A stretch of DNA of 64,000 bases from Anas platyrhynchos (Eukaryota; Chordata; Aves; Anseriformes; Anatidae): the NCBI RefSeq assembly GCF_047663525.1, contig NC_092613.1, positions 6,597,501-6,661,500 on the forward strand. The letters are read 5' to 3'. Below the pieces are notes generated by a model. That model was not told where the DNA came from. It did no database searches and worked only from the letters and a program-made list of their open reading frames with translations. The translations under genes were made by a program, and so were the position numbers. Shown one piece after another: positions 24,601 through 37,800 of the stretch (position 1 is its first letter; the number at the start of each line of letters is the position of its first letter).

Positions 24601-27600
24601 GAACAAAGCTGCGTCCTAGCACAGGGACAGGAAAGGGTCAAGGCTCCGCTGGATGAAAGAACCCAGCGAGGAGAAGAGGAGAAATGGCAGGAATATTTGT
24701 GGAAGGAATAAAACGGAGCGGTAAACCCTTCCCAGGCACGTGGGAGCAGGCAGAGAGCGTGCACCAGGAGGACACCCAGCTGCCAGAGTGCCCCAGGATG
24801 AAAGCTGTGACAGATGGGGGGCACTTTTACATTCGTGCAGGCTGTGGGGAGCTGAAAGAGTCCCCATGCCACAGCCCCAGCCCCCAGAGAACCTGCCTCT
24901 GGTGCTCCAGGAGGGAAGTGGTGGACTTTGCATCGTGGCCAGCACCACAGAGCCCGAAGTGGCTCCGATTTGAGGAGACCCAGGGTGCCCCCAGAGAACC
25001 ACAGGTAGCATCTGCATTGGGCACACTTGTAGAAAGTGCTCCCAGGAGCAGAATTAGTGGGTCTGTGTGGTGGTGACAAGCCGTGTGTGGTGGCCCAGCT
25101 GTGGGAAGTGCAGCCCGTGTGGTGGGGCTGCTGCGGGTCAGTGAGCTCTCCCACCAAATGCAGCCTCCAAATAAACTCATCTGTCACAGGGTAAGAGGGA
25201 AAGCCCTCACGGATGTAAAAACTCCTTACGGGACAGAAAGCAGGGACAGGCTTCCCTGGGCTGCTCCCACCAGTTACCCGTGGTCCATTTTCTCCACGGC
25301 AGGGATGGGGCTGAGGCTCCGCCGTGGGCTGGGTGCACAAATCATCAAGGAAAGGAGGTGATGGCGAAGAGACAAAACCCACCAGCAATACTAATTTAAT
25401 CGCCCTTAATATCCTTGCCCTATTTCCCTAAGACAGGGGCTGACAGAGGATTTGCTCAGGAGCCGCTGAGCCGAGCAGCGCGCCGAGGAAGCAGCGGATG
25501 AAATTTGACACAGATGAATGCAAAGCAAATGCAAAGCAGCCCTGACTCGGCGTGAGCAGCGCCAGGCTGCAAACGGGCTCCTACACCGAGCGAAGGGATT
25601 GCAGAGCTGCAATGGATAATTCCAGGAAATCATCAGCTCGGGGAATATTGCCACGGCCCCCATGGAAATCCCAGTGCCCGAGCGCTCTGCTCCCTCCAGC
25701 TCAGAGGTCTGGGAAGTGGGGTGAGGATGATGAAGGTCTTGGCAAGCTTCTGGGTGATAAAGGGCTTTATAGAGGGGGTTCTGCAGCCCAGACAAAGCCG
25801 GCTGGGGGTGGGGGGCACAGAGGAGCTCTGTGACTGCCAGTGGTGGGTGAGGGGGGGCCAGGAAGCCCCTGGAAGGTCCAGCAGGTTCTCGCCCCTTCCA
25901 GCACAAAACCAAGCACGCAGCGAGGCCACGAGGTGGCAACAAACACCCAGTGAAGGACGCACAGCTCCTCGCTCCCCGGCCTCGCCGACACCCGGCGCAG
26001 TCGCCCTGCAGAGCCCAGGCTGGGCACGGCGCTGGAGCTGCTGGGCAGAGCCTGAGCGCATCCAGAGCACAGCAACAATCAGCAGGGACCCCAGGGGCAC
26101 ACTGCTGGCCCCGGACACGTGTCAGAGACACAAACGCAGCCCCAAGTGCCCATGTGTACGTGTAGGTCCCCCCCCGGGGCCATGGGGTGCAGCCAGAGCC
26201 CTCTCCCACCTGGGACCCCCAAGGGAAGGTGCTGGTTGTGGGGAGGGGGACGTGGGGTGCTGGGGCCTCACCTGTGCGACACCTGGGAGCCCCGCAGGCT
26301 GGACATGGTCTCCTCCAGGTTCTGCCGAAGGTCCAGCACATTCTGCACTGTCCTCTTCCTCTGGGACTCGGGGTCTGCAAGGGGACAAGGAGGTGGCATT
26401 AACGGGATGAAACACCTCCGAGCGCGGCTTTCCCAACCAGGGCCCTCCCCAGGTCCCACTCTGCCACCAGGAGGGGACAGGGCAGGGCCCCCACGCTGGA
26501 CCCAGGTGTCGATATCACCTCACGGCCACCAAACGCCACCGCCCTGGGTGCTGTGGCCAGGAGCAAGGGCAGAGGGACCAGAAGCAGGGACACCGAGGCC
26601 TGAGGTGACCCCAGGCATCCCCAGGCAGCAGGGCCAGGACCCTGCTGGGACGGGGACATCTGCTCCAAAAACACCACGCTGGGAGCACGTTCACACCTGC
26701 ACACACCCCCTAACGGACCCGCATGCGTGCTCACATACCCAAAAGTGTGTGCACACACACCTGGAGACCCCCCTGCATGTGAACACACACACTCGTGTCC
26801 ATGCACACGGCCGGGGGGTCCCTGCGCCCTTTCCATGGCAGCTGCTGCTGGGCTTGGGGCACGGCTCCAGCCTTCCTGCAGGTCCCGTCGGGTAACAGCC
26901 GTGCCCGCGCAGCTTTGATCCCCGATTTCAAGCCTTTCAGCCGTGGCCACGGCGTGCCATTGAACCGTGGTGACAGCTTAAAGGGCAGCGGGCGCGAGGG
27001 GACGCTGGAGGCGGCTCCTCCTAACGCGCCGTGGCACCCAGCACTGCGGGAGAGCTGCAGGGGCTGGGGGGACACCCCCAGCACAACCCCCCGGCAACGA
27101 CACCAAGGCCACGTGTCCAGCACGCGAGCAGAGCCCGCGTCCCCTTGTCCCTGTCACAAGCTGGGCACCTCCCTGGGCACCTCCCCGGGCACCGCAGGCA
27201 GAGCCCACGCGCCCCGCTGCAAAGCATCGCTGATCTCCGCGTGGAAGGTGGTGATGATGAGCACCAGCAGCCCCGATGAGACGGGTGAAATGAAGCAGGT
27301 TCACGCCTGCAGCACAAAGGGTGAGCTCCAGCAGAGCTCCTGGCCGGGGCCGGGCAGGCAGGGGGCACCCAGCACCGCTCACACCCATGGGAGAGCGGGG
27401 ACGGGGATGGGGACGTGCGGGCAGTGGGGTCGCAGGGGTGCGGGGCTGCCAGCTCAGCAGTGGCTCCCTCCCAAAAACGCTCGGCTGCCTCCCCCGTGGC
27501 CATTCCCACTGGCCCCAGGCCAGCACAGGGCTGGCGCTGCCTCCTGCGGGGTGGCCACGCGAGCACCCGTTGCGTCCCCAGCCGTGCTGTGAGCCCACAG

Positions 27601-28803
27601 AGTCCCAGTTTCAGGGCGCCGGCACTGACTCCGCTCCCCAGCTTCTCCCAGCCTGATCCCCACTCCAGCCACCCCACCCCACCTCCCCCCAGCACAGCTC
27701 GCTCCCCGAATTTTTGGCCGGCCATCCGGAGATCGCTCCAACCTCTGGAGATGCTGCGGGAAAAGCTGCAGCTTTCACCTGGGAGAGATCCAGCCCCCGG
27801 GAGCTGCTCTCCCACCTCTGCACACACCCCAGCCGGCACCGAGGTGCCACAGCGTGCAGGCAGGGGCGGTGGCACCACCGGGCAGCGGGGTCCCTCTCCC
27901 AGGTGAGCGGGGCTGGCCGAGCCGCTGCGTGCCAGAGCCGAGCCGAAACCGGAGCCACCAGGAGAGGCTGGAGTGTGGGAACGGGGCTGGATTCCTCCCC
28001 TCATCGATTTAGCAAGCCTGCTGCAGCCAGATGGTTCCAGCTGCCGGCTCAGGGAGCAGCGGGTCAGACAGACATCCCACCTCGGCCGGGCTGGCTTCCC
28101 CGGCAGTGACGTGTCCCGCCGTGTCCCCTGCTCGGCCGGGGCCGCGTGCTCGGGGCCGTTTCCTCCACCCCAGCTCTGGAGCACAGCCCCGCCGGCAGCC
28201 CCTGGCTGCTCTCTCGGGCTCTGTCCCACTGCAGCCCCCGGCTGAGCACCCCCCAACCCCACCATGCTGAGGAGGTGCCCCAGGCACTGTCCCCAAATGC
28301 TGCGTCCTGCGGCCATGCTTGAGCAGCTCTCCTCGCCCCACTGCAGCTCCATCCCTCGCCTGAGCACCCTCAGCTCCCTCCGTCAGCGAGCAAAATTCGG
28401 CTGATTCACAGGAGGGGAAACTGAGGCAGGAAGCCTCGATCCTCCCCCCAGCTGACCCAGCCGCCCTTCCACCCGGCATGCCGTGCCTGGCGCGGGGCTG
28501 CCACCTTTCCCACCTGCCCAAGAAGGGCTCCAACACGTCCTCACACTGCAGACGTGGCCAAGTACGTCAGGGAATGAGGAGCCCATCAGCTCCCAGAAGC
28601 TCGTGACAGCTCCTTGCAAAGGAGCATGTGGCCAACACCTCCCGCTGGGGCCAGGCAGCTCCGCGGAGTGGGACACGTGTGCCCCATGTGCCTTGGCAGG
28701 GAAACCCAGGGGGGTGCGCGCGCTGCCCGAGAGCTCGACAGCATCGTGCGCGTGCTCATGGGGGGGCCACGTGGCAGCAGGAGCCGTGCGGCCGTGGGGA
28801 GGT

Positions 28804-28839
<36 letters not shown>

Positions 28840-31800
28840 ACCCCTGTGACCGTGCAGGCGTGCACGCACCAGGACGGCGGCAGCAGAGGGGCGCTTGCCG
28901 GGCTGGCACGGGACGCTGGTGCCGGTGTGGCACTCACACGTGGGCATTTTCTTGCCCCCGAGCCACCCCGAGCGGTCTCGTTCCAGAACAGGCTGGGAAC
29001 GGACTCCTGGTGACCCGGCGAGGTTTTGCACGGCAAGCAGGAATTTCCTATAAAAGGCCTCGCCGCACTCGTGAGTCATTCCGGTGGGCCCCTGGTACAC
29101 AGGAGCTCCAACAATTTTCCCCAGGCCACGAAATGTTTTTACCCATTGCTCAATTCCTTACAGAGTGCTGAAGAAAACGCCAATAAACTCAGCAAGAAAA
29201 GCAGCTCTCCGGGGGCAGCGAGGTGCCTGCAGGCTCCCCAGTCCTGCGGACCTCCGAGCGGACGCGCGCTGCGCCTCGGGACGCACTGGGGCCATGGGGA
29301 GCCTGCCCGAGCCCTCCTGCCCCTGCCCACGCTGCCTCCAGCCTCCTTTTTTGCTGCGTTTTCCTTGCAAACCCTCTGCTCCAGCACCCGGAGCCCGCTG
29401 CAGCCGAGGAGGAGAGCCCAAGACCGGTTCAAGACCCAAACCTCCCCAGCCTGCAGCGTGCACATCGGTTCCCCTGGCGTGGCCTGCTGACAGCAGAGGC
29501 TTTCCATATGGAGGCCGGTGGCTTTATCTCAGTTTTCTTGCAGCTCTGATTCACGCTCCTGGACGGCCGGGCAGGGGGATGGTCGCACCGTGCAACCCTT
29601 CTCCCTGCGGTTTAATTAAGCCTTCCTTCCCCCCACGGCCACCCAGCAGGCGGTGGAGATCGCTAACAGGACTCTGCGGGGTAACTGCCAGATCCCCAGG
29701 GTTTGCATCCACCCCGCGTCTCTTGTCGGGCTGGATCCTTCTGCACAAAACCGTGGCTCTGCAGGAGGCTCCAAAGGCAGCCCCATGCCCTGCAAGGACG
29801 CACTGTACCTATAACAGCTGTCCCCATAACCAGGGCTGTCCCCATAGGGCCGTCTCCCCTCCCAGAGCAGCCCCGCAGCGCACGCAGGGGCCGTCAGCTC
29901 CCCATTGGCAGGCGAGAGCAGAAAATCAGCAGCAGCGCAGCGGTGACAGGCCAGGACTTCAGCCGAATCAGCACTTCTGGGGCGAGGGCTGCTGCTAAGC
30001 CTTGTGAATCGCTTCTCCTAATGAGGGCAGGGCTGGGAGACCTGGAGCCTGAACCCGGTCTGGCTCCAGCAAGCCAAGCTTTTAAAAGGGATTCAGACTT
30101 TCTCAGGCTAGAGCAGCCATAAATCTAGTTAATTGGGTCTCTCCCATACACTACTTTCCAAGTGAACCCGCTGGAGAGATCCAGCCTGGGCCCCCAGCCC
30201 ATTTGCGGGTTTCTTTCAATGGATGCTGCGCTTGGCCCCGAAGCACCCCACCTGCGCATCCAAATCGCAGCTCCTTTTTCTTTCACGACAGCTTCAAGCT
30301 GCTCAGCACGTCCCACCTCCACGCCTCGCTCCGTGCCTCCACACCGGGAGCCAGCGCCTGGGGTGCCCCAAATCCCCCCGCCGGGGCAGACCCTGGCGGT
30401 GCCATCAGGGACACCAGGACCCTGATGGCACCGCCTGCCCGCCCTGGGACGCACGCGCTGCAAGTGTCCCCAGCCCGGTGCCCTGCAGAGCAGGGTTCGT
30501 CCACGCATGCGTCACTCTGTGCCTCAGTTTCCCCCCTCCCTGGATTCGCTGTCCCCTTGGGGCACCGGTATTTGTGTGTGTGAGCGTCGGGCTGCCCCGC
30601 GCATCCCCTGGCTAGCAACGCGCAGCCCTGGGATTTCAGGTGCGACACACCGCCTGTGACAGCCACCAGCACACGCTCGAGGGGATGCTGCAGACCCTAG
30701 GCAAAAAGGAAATAAAAAGGAACAGAACGGGGGGGACAAAAGCAAAAAGAAAAACCTCGAGGCAGAAGGTGCGGGCGGGCCTGGGGGCCCCGGAGCAGCC
30801 GGCAGCAGCAGGTTCACGCTCCCCACACGTCACGAGACACGGGGCGGACATTGTGGAAATTCAAAATTCCAGATGGCTCTTTGGGCTTTTTTTTTTTTTT
30901 TCTGTCTCATTTCCAAGGCAACAAGACTCGCTGTCATCTGCCAGTTGCCATAGTGATTTCACCTGATTCTGCTTCAGCAGCGCAGCGGAAGAGAAAGCCG
31001 GGCGAGCCGAGCTCTCTGCTGCCGCGGAGCCGCGAGCTGGGGCGCGTTCAAAGTTCCTGGGGAGAGCAGGAGATAAATGGGGCTTTATCCGAGGAGGCAA
31101 TGGGCTGATTCACGGGATCAAAGGAAGGAACTGCGGGTTTCTGTAGCACAAACCAGCCCTTCACTTAACTGCTTCGACGCCCTCCAGATGCGCCGCACAT
31201 CTGGGGACGTCGCCGCGCCCTGCGCCGAGCTCTGCCTGGTGGAGGAAGGGGTTTGGGTGCCGGGGGTCCTGCGCCCGCTTCTGGCTGGGTCTCAAGGACC
31301 GAGCTGGGCTCCTGCAGCGATCCGAGAGCTGGTCCATCACGCACAGCCACCCCCTGTCCCAGCACAGCCCTGCCCCAGCAGCCTGGGGAGCAGGAACTCC
31401 AGCGTGACCGAGCGCTCGGGCAGCCCCAGCAGCGAGCAGGGATGCAGCACCCTCTGCCGCTGCAAGGACGAAGCCTGGCACCCTTTGGCCTCCCCAAATT
31501 TGGGGTTAGGCAGGACGCACCACTGGGAGCTGCACGCAGCCGGCCACAGACAGAACCCGTGGAAAGAGCAAATGACTCGGGAGCTCCCGCTCTGCGGTAG
31601 CCGCGTGCTGACTCGTGGTCATACGCCCCAGATCAGCAGATCTGACGAAGCTCCAGGAGCCAGCCCGCCCTGCCTGAGGCTCCCTTCTGCCGTTTGCGTC
31701 CTCGCTGAGCACAACGAGCCCCTTGAGCAGGGGCTGGAGGGCCGAGAGAGGACACTCGGTGCTGGCAGGATGCTCGCGGGTGGCAGCCACCCAGGCGGGC

Positions 31801-34800
31801 AGAGCCCCCGTGCCCATTCCTCCTTGCTCTCACTGCCTGCCATGAGCCCGGGGCTGGCCGAAATGGGGTTTATGACCCCACAAGTTTGTCCCCTTCTCAG
31901 CCCATGTGCCCATCCTGAGGGGAAGGGCCCCGGCGGGGCAGCTCCTGGCTTGCGCTGGCTCCAATTTGCAGGGAGCAGCGCTCCAAGCGCGAGCACAGTC
32001 ATTAGCGCGGCCAAACTGCCCGCTCCCGGCCAGAACGCAGCCATGCTTGGGGAAGCTTTATATTCACAGAGACAAACAACTCACATTTGCTTTTTAACTG
32101 TTGGAATTGCACCCACTGGGACGGAGCGAACAGGGAGCCTTTTGTCCCCTTCTCCTTGTGACTGAGAGCTTTGTGCAGAGCAATGCGTTGCAAACACAAT
32201 TCTCCGCGGCCTCAGCTGGGCTCTGCGGCTCTGGTAGACACTTGGTCTGTCTGTCCATCACCCGGCCAGCCAAGGAGCCCTCGTGGGTCTCCAGCCAGCG
32301 TGCAAAATGTCCTCCCTCCCTCCCTCTCCGGCCAGCCGCAACCCGCAGATGTTCCCTGCCCAGCGCGTCTTCTCGCTGAGCCACCAGGACAGACCCAAAA
32401 CGCAGGTGGCGCTGGGGAAGGCAACGGCTCCAAAACCAAGCTCAGAAACCCAAACTGCACAGGGCCATGGGCGGCGTGGCTGCTCCTTTGGGTTCCAGCC
32501 CGCTGGGAGCATCTCCAACCGTGAAAATGCCAGCACAGCACGCAAGAAGGACCGGGTCGCTGCCGACTTCCAGGGGAGGTCTCAGCCACCATCACCTCTT
32601 GGAGAGGGGGCTCCAGAGACCCCTTGCCACGGCAGAGCTCCTGAATTCAGAGCTCACCAAGCTGCCAGGGTGCTGTCACCCTGCAGAAAAGGCAAAGGGT
32701 GGTGTGCCTGGATCAGGCCACGTCCTTGAGGCACCGGTGAAGCCCGTCCTGGTGTCCCCGGGACAGCGCCGGGGAGCGAACCCAGACGAGGCAAGCTGCA
32801 GGCTGCTTTGTGGCTCCATTGTTGCCACCCCCTCCAGGGGGAGGGAGACAACCCAGGCTATTTTTACTTCCATCTGGGGAATCGCTTCCCTCCAAAGTAC
32901 GCTGCCACAATGCTAATTTTGAGGCTGATGATTAATTGATGTCAGGCTCATTAGGGGGCCAACGGATCCCTCTTCCCCGGGAGCGCCAAGGACAAGGGGG
33001 ACGTGTTTTGACAGATGTTGCTCGAGCCGCGTGTGAGCGACGTCCTAACAACGGAGGAAAATAGGAGCCATTACCATGGAAAGCCCTGGAAATGGGAAGG
33101 GAAGTGCCTGCACGCGACCCCGCCGCCCTTCCCCGCGCACCCCCTAATCAGCCCTTCACGCTCTGCCCTGCGTTACCAGGGCTTTTCTCCCGGAGATAAA
33201 CGACCATTGTGTGCCCGGGGGGGTGACCGAACCCCCTGCCGGCAGCCCTGCGGGGAGCTGGGGGGAGAGGGGAGCTCTTTTCCCCCCCAGCCTCGCAGGA
33301 GGGCCAGGTGCCAAATCCAGCCCGGCACCGGGAGCCGCAGCCTGCGGGCGCGCTGCTCGTGCCAGGCACGGGGCACGATTGCCCCACTGGAAATGGTGGC
33401 TGAGGATCGTGGGGCTCATCACACATTTTGGGGTCCTGCGCCACGGCCTGGAGCCACTCACCCCGAGGCAAACCTGCGCCTGCTCCCCTACACACGAGGT
33501 GGCACGGAGCAGCGGGGGCAGATTCACCGCGGGGCTGCCCGTGCTGCACCAAACCCTGCGCTCCCCTCCCCGCAGCAGCCCCAGGGCCCTGCCCGGAGCG
33601 GGGTGCAGGCACCCCCGTAAGGCTGCAGGGAGCCAGGGATTTGTGCTAATTGCTGCGCAGCGCCTCCAGCACCCCCGTGAAGGGATGCATGTGCATAAAT
33701 TGTCTATTCTTAGAGCTGCCGCTTCCCCGCGGGGAGCGCAGCGGCGGCAGGACCTGCTCCGTCCCCACCTCTCGCAGCGCCCTCGGTGCCTCCCCTCTGC
33801 TGAGAAAAGCTTTTCTTAAGCTTTTTTTTTTTTTTAATAGCTGCGTTTTTCCTATCAAAGGGGATTCACAGGGGAGGAACGGGTTCTTCTTACCTCTCAC
33901 AGAAGACCTGACTTCCTTCTGCTGTGCCCCAAGAGGGAAGGGGGATGCTTGCAAAGCCCCGTGCCACCGCGGTGGGAGATGCTGCCCGGTCCCTTTGTGT
34001 CCTGCTCTCCTCCACCAACCCCAAAGCACGCGGAGCCCTGCCCAGGTGCCACGGCAGGGCTGGGGAAGGCATCGAGAAGCTCTCCTCATCTCACCTCTGC
34101 CATCTGCACGCAGATCTGTGCCCAGGGCCGCATGTGATGGCGAGGGGAACGACTCGGACATGCTTTAGGACTCGCTGCACAGGGCAGTTGTTTGGCCACA
34201 CACATCCAAGCTTTGCTGTGAATGGGCGGGGCAGAAAACATGCTGGAAAAGGTGTCTGCACCAACATGAGGGGTTTCAGCTGAGCCTCTCACGAGGAGGA
34301 ACCGGGGCTGTGCTGCACCTGGGCAGGACACATCCCCTCCCAGCCCCCGGCACCACTCGGGGCCATGCCAGCTCCCCAGCACACGCTGCTCACACCGCCG
34401 AGTGCCACGCGGTGCCAGCCCAGCAGAGGGAAGGTGACAGCACACGAGCTCACCCAGGCACTCAGACATGAGGCAGGAGGGTGGGCGCCCACCCCGTGCC
34501 CCCACACAAGCAGCATTTCCCCTGGGGAACGTTCCCGCGTGCCGAGAGCGCCGAGCCACGCCGCGCAGCGCGGACACCTTGGGATGCTCCCCGGCAAGCA
34601 GGAAGGATCCCCACGCCAGCATCACCCTCCTGGGGCTGGCGTGGTGGAGGCTGTGGCCGGGATTTTTCCCCATCCCCACGTCCCACCTCCGCGCAGCAGC
34701 TGCCCTCTCCGCCGTGGGAATCGGCGCTGCGCTGTGCTTCGAGCTCAGCTCTCCGAATTGGCTCCGGGGGCCTGTCCAAGCGCTGACGACACGCAGCCCG

Positions 34801-37800
34801 CAGCCACGGCTGCTGGAGGAAAAGCCGAGCCAGGGCTGCGTCGTGGGGAAAGCAGCAGCCAAAAGTCACTCAAACAAGGAAGTGATTTGTCTTTTTCTGG
34901 ATACACTTTCCACTGACAATGAGTGCAGAGCAGGAAAGTCGGCTGTGATAATGTGCAGTGTACCAACAAAGCGGCTATTGAATTGGTAAATGAGAGCACT
35001 CGCACCGGGAGCCTGACAGATAAAACAGACCAGGGAGAAAGGATGAAAAAAGGAACGCCATGTGACCCCCGAGCTCCATCCAAACCAGGCAACACATCCA
35101 ACGGTTCTGAGGATGGAGTACACACAATGAGCTCCAGCGAGTAACTAATCCCTTCAGGAACACTGTAAGTGGTTGCAGACAGTTTACCAAGAGAGAAAAA
35201 AAAATAAAAAAAAAATTGGAAAGCCATTGAAAAAATTACCGTTAAGTATTTTTTCTGCTCCAGTGCGAAACGCAGTGAGATCCAGGAGAACTCTGCCCTG
35301 TGAACCTTGCAGGCGATGGATTTAAGCAATTTTTCTAACACCACCTCATCGACCTGCCAAGATTACTGCCGGGGGAAGGCAGCCTGAGGCCGGCCCGGTG
35401 AGGGCGGCTGCTCACCTCGGGCTCCCCGTGTCGTGGGATGTGGCAGGGGGAGATTTCGGCAGGGGATGAAGTGCAGGGAAGACAAAACGAGGGCAGGAAG
35501 GTGATATCGATGGCACCTCAGCCCTGCGCTGCAGGATCAGCCAGGGAGAGCATCCACAAGCAGCACTGCCCTTGTACTTCCACATTTCTTGGTATTTTTC
35601 AACCCAAAGCTTCTGCTTGTAAAACTGGGGGGTTCCTGAAAAGAGCCTGAGGAAAGGTGTTTTCTCCTCTTGATAAAATGAGGTAAAATCAGCTGGAGTC
35701 TTAGAGACACGCATTAACTTTCACTTCCCCTTGAAATCACTCTGGTTTCGAAAGCTGGCTTTTTTCCCCCTCCCCTTGTTCTCTCCTCACCATGTTTTAG
35801 TTTAAAAATTCTTCAGGCCAGGGAAAAATTCCAGGGCAGGAAAAGAAAAAAAAAAAAAAGCATAAAGCAATTGTGGCTTTCGCAAACCCAGCGCTCCAGA
35901 CTTCCTTTCTTCATCCTGGGAAGTGAGAGACGCTCGGGAGGACGCAGGAGAGCACGGCGCAGGAGCCCGGCCATCTGCTGGGGGCTCGCACAGCTCCCGG
36001 CACCTCGGCCGAGGGAAAACCACGGGGAGCCGAGGAAACCGCCCTGCTGAGACCCCAATGGCTCGAAACGTGGCTCTCACCCTGCCAGCCCCGTGCTGAT
36101 GTGTGTCCCAGCGGTGGCACCGAGCTGGGGAAGCAGCGAGCCCTCTCCAGGGGCCGTTCCGCAGCTGCGAGGTCGCTCGGCACTGCGGCGCGCTGGGCAC
36201 GGCGGCCACAAGGCCAGAGGCACGGAGCTGTGAAGGGATGGGGACAGGATGGGGACAGGATGGGGGCTGCACCCCGGCAGCACCATGGCCTCGGCTCAGC
36301 AGTTTTAGGGCCAGCTGCTGCACAGGGCGCGCGTAATGTCTGCTGCCGAGCAAGAAGGCTTCGCGAGGGGATGAAAAGCGACGTGGAAATGAAAGCTCAT
36401 TACCACCATCTCCTTGGAAACGTCCCATCGGAGCAAGTTTGCCTTCCTCCTCCTTCCCTCGCCGCTCCCCCTGCACACAAATTCTGGCACCCCGCGCATC
36501 GCTTTGGCGGTGCCTCAGCGCTGTGGGTCCAAAATGCAGGCGTCTGCTTTCTAAAGCCATTGTCTAGGATGTGCTATTGAGCTGCAAGCCATGGATGGGC
36601 TGGGATGGAAAACAGAAAGGAGCTGGCAACCCAGATTTGATTTGCCTTTGAAGCTATAGAGAAGCTAAACCAAACAGCACTCGCTTTATTCCCACAAAGG
36701 GAACACGAAGCTTAGCAACAAAACAAACCCACACCTCTGCCCCCCGAGGGGCAAGCCCGGCGCTGCTTCACCCGAGGGTCGTGGCTGCAGCTCGGCCCGG
36801 CCGCTTCTGGAGAGCAGCAGGCGGCTGCGAGCGCGCTGACACGCTCCGCTGGGGAATGCGAGGCTGGAAAAGCTGCTCTGCAAATTTCCTTTTGAATCGG
36901 AGAGAGCTCTGGGGCTGTTTCCTCCCCGGTTGCGTGCCGTTACATCTGGTGAGCGCTCGAGCCGCCCCGTTCGAGGCGGGGAGGTTTTCAGGAACCCCCT
37001 CCCTGAGCTCCCCCGGTTGCAGCACGCCGAGTGTTTGCCCAGGAAAGCACCGCGGGAAGTTTCGTGCCCGCTCCTGGCTTTGCGAAGCGAGCGGGGCTGT
37101 GAAGTGCGCAGCAATGCAAACAGCAGCGGAGCTGAGACTCGCTCCTGCCTCCAGGTTTCTGTACTTTCCCCACGATTAATAACCGGCGGAGGCAACCTCC
37201 CACCGCCAGCACCGCCGCCGCGCACGCTCTGCTTGCCCAGGGTTTTCCAGGCGGCCCCGACAACGCGAGCCCCCGGGTCCTGCTCCCCTCCCCAAGCATC
37301 TCACGGGCTCCAAGATATTCCCTCGCTCATCCCCCACGCTGCTTTACGAGCGGGGCCGTTCCCTTCCCTTCGCAGGAACCGGCCACATGTTCTCCATCTG
37401 GGAACAGATGCCCACGAGCCAATAATCTCGGCTTGGAAAACTCACTGAAAATAGCACCGAATTGCTGAGCGCTCCGCAGACCGCGGCCGGGTGATGGATG
37501 TCAGAGCTCGAGCTGCAGCAGCACCGGGACGCTGCTTGGCGAAAGCGCAGCGAAAAGGGCCCAGGCATGAAAAAAAAAATGGAAAGGAGCTGGCTGGAGG
37601 TGCTGCCCTGGCGCCTGCCCTCTGCCAGATGCTCCTGCCCTCAAGGAAGGGTTGTGCTCTGCTGGTAAACCAGTCCCCAGCTGCTGCCTTCAGCCTGGAG
37701 CACTGCAGGACGCAGACTCTGTGCCTCCCGCGTCCCCAAATCCACCGGGGGATGTTCTGGTCCCTCAGGTGGAAGCCAGCAGCCCCGGGTTTTGGTCTGG

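Larger units (their letters stand above)
23736..26271 (-). other. NAV1: NAV1 intron 2 (2.5 kb)
   Basis: Begins with telomere-like repeats beside exon 3. Its middle (24170-25640) is less GC-rich and carries the MEF2 site. No gene seen. Confidence 0.8.

Noticed and set aside
27021..28367. 448-aa minus-strand open frame in NAV1 intron 1
   Set aside because: Random Ala/Gly/Arg-rich composition, no domain, wholly intronic.
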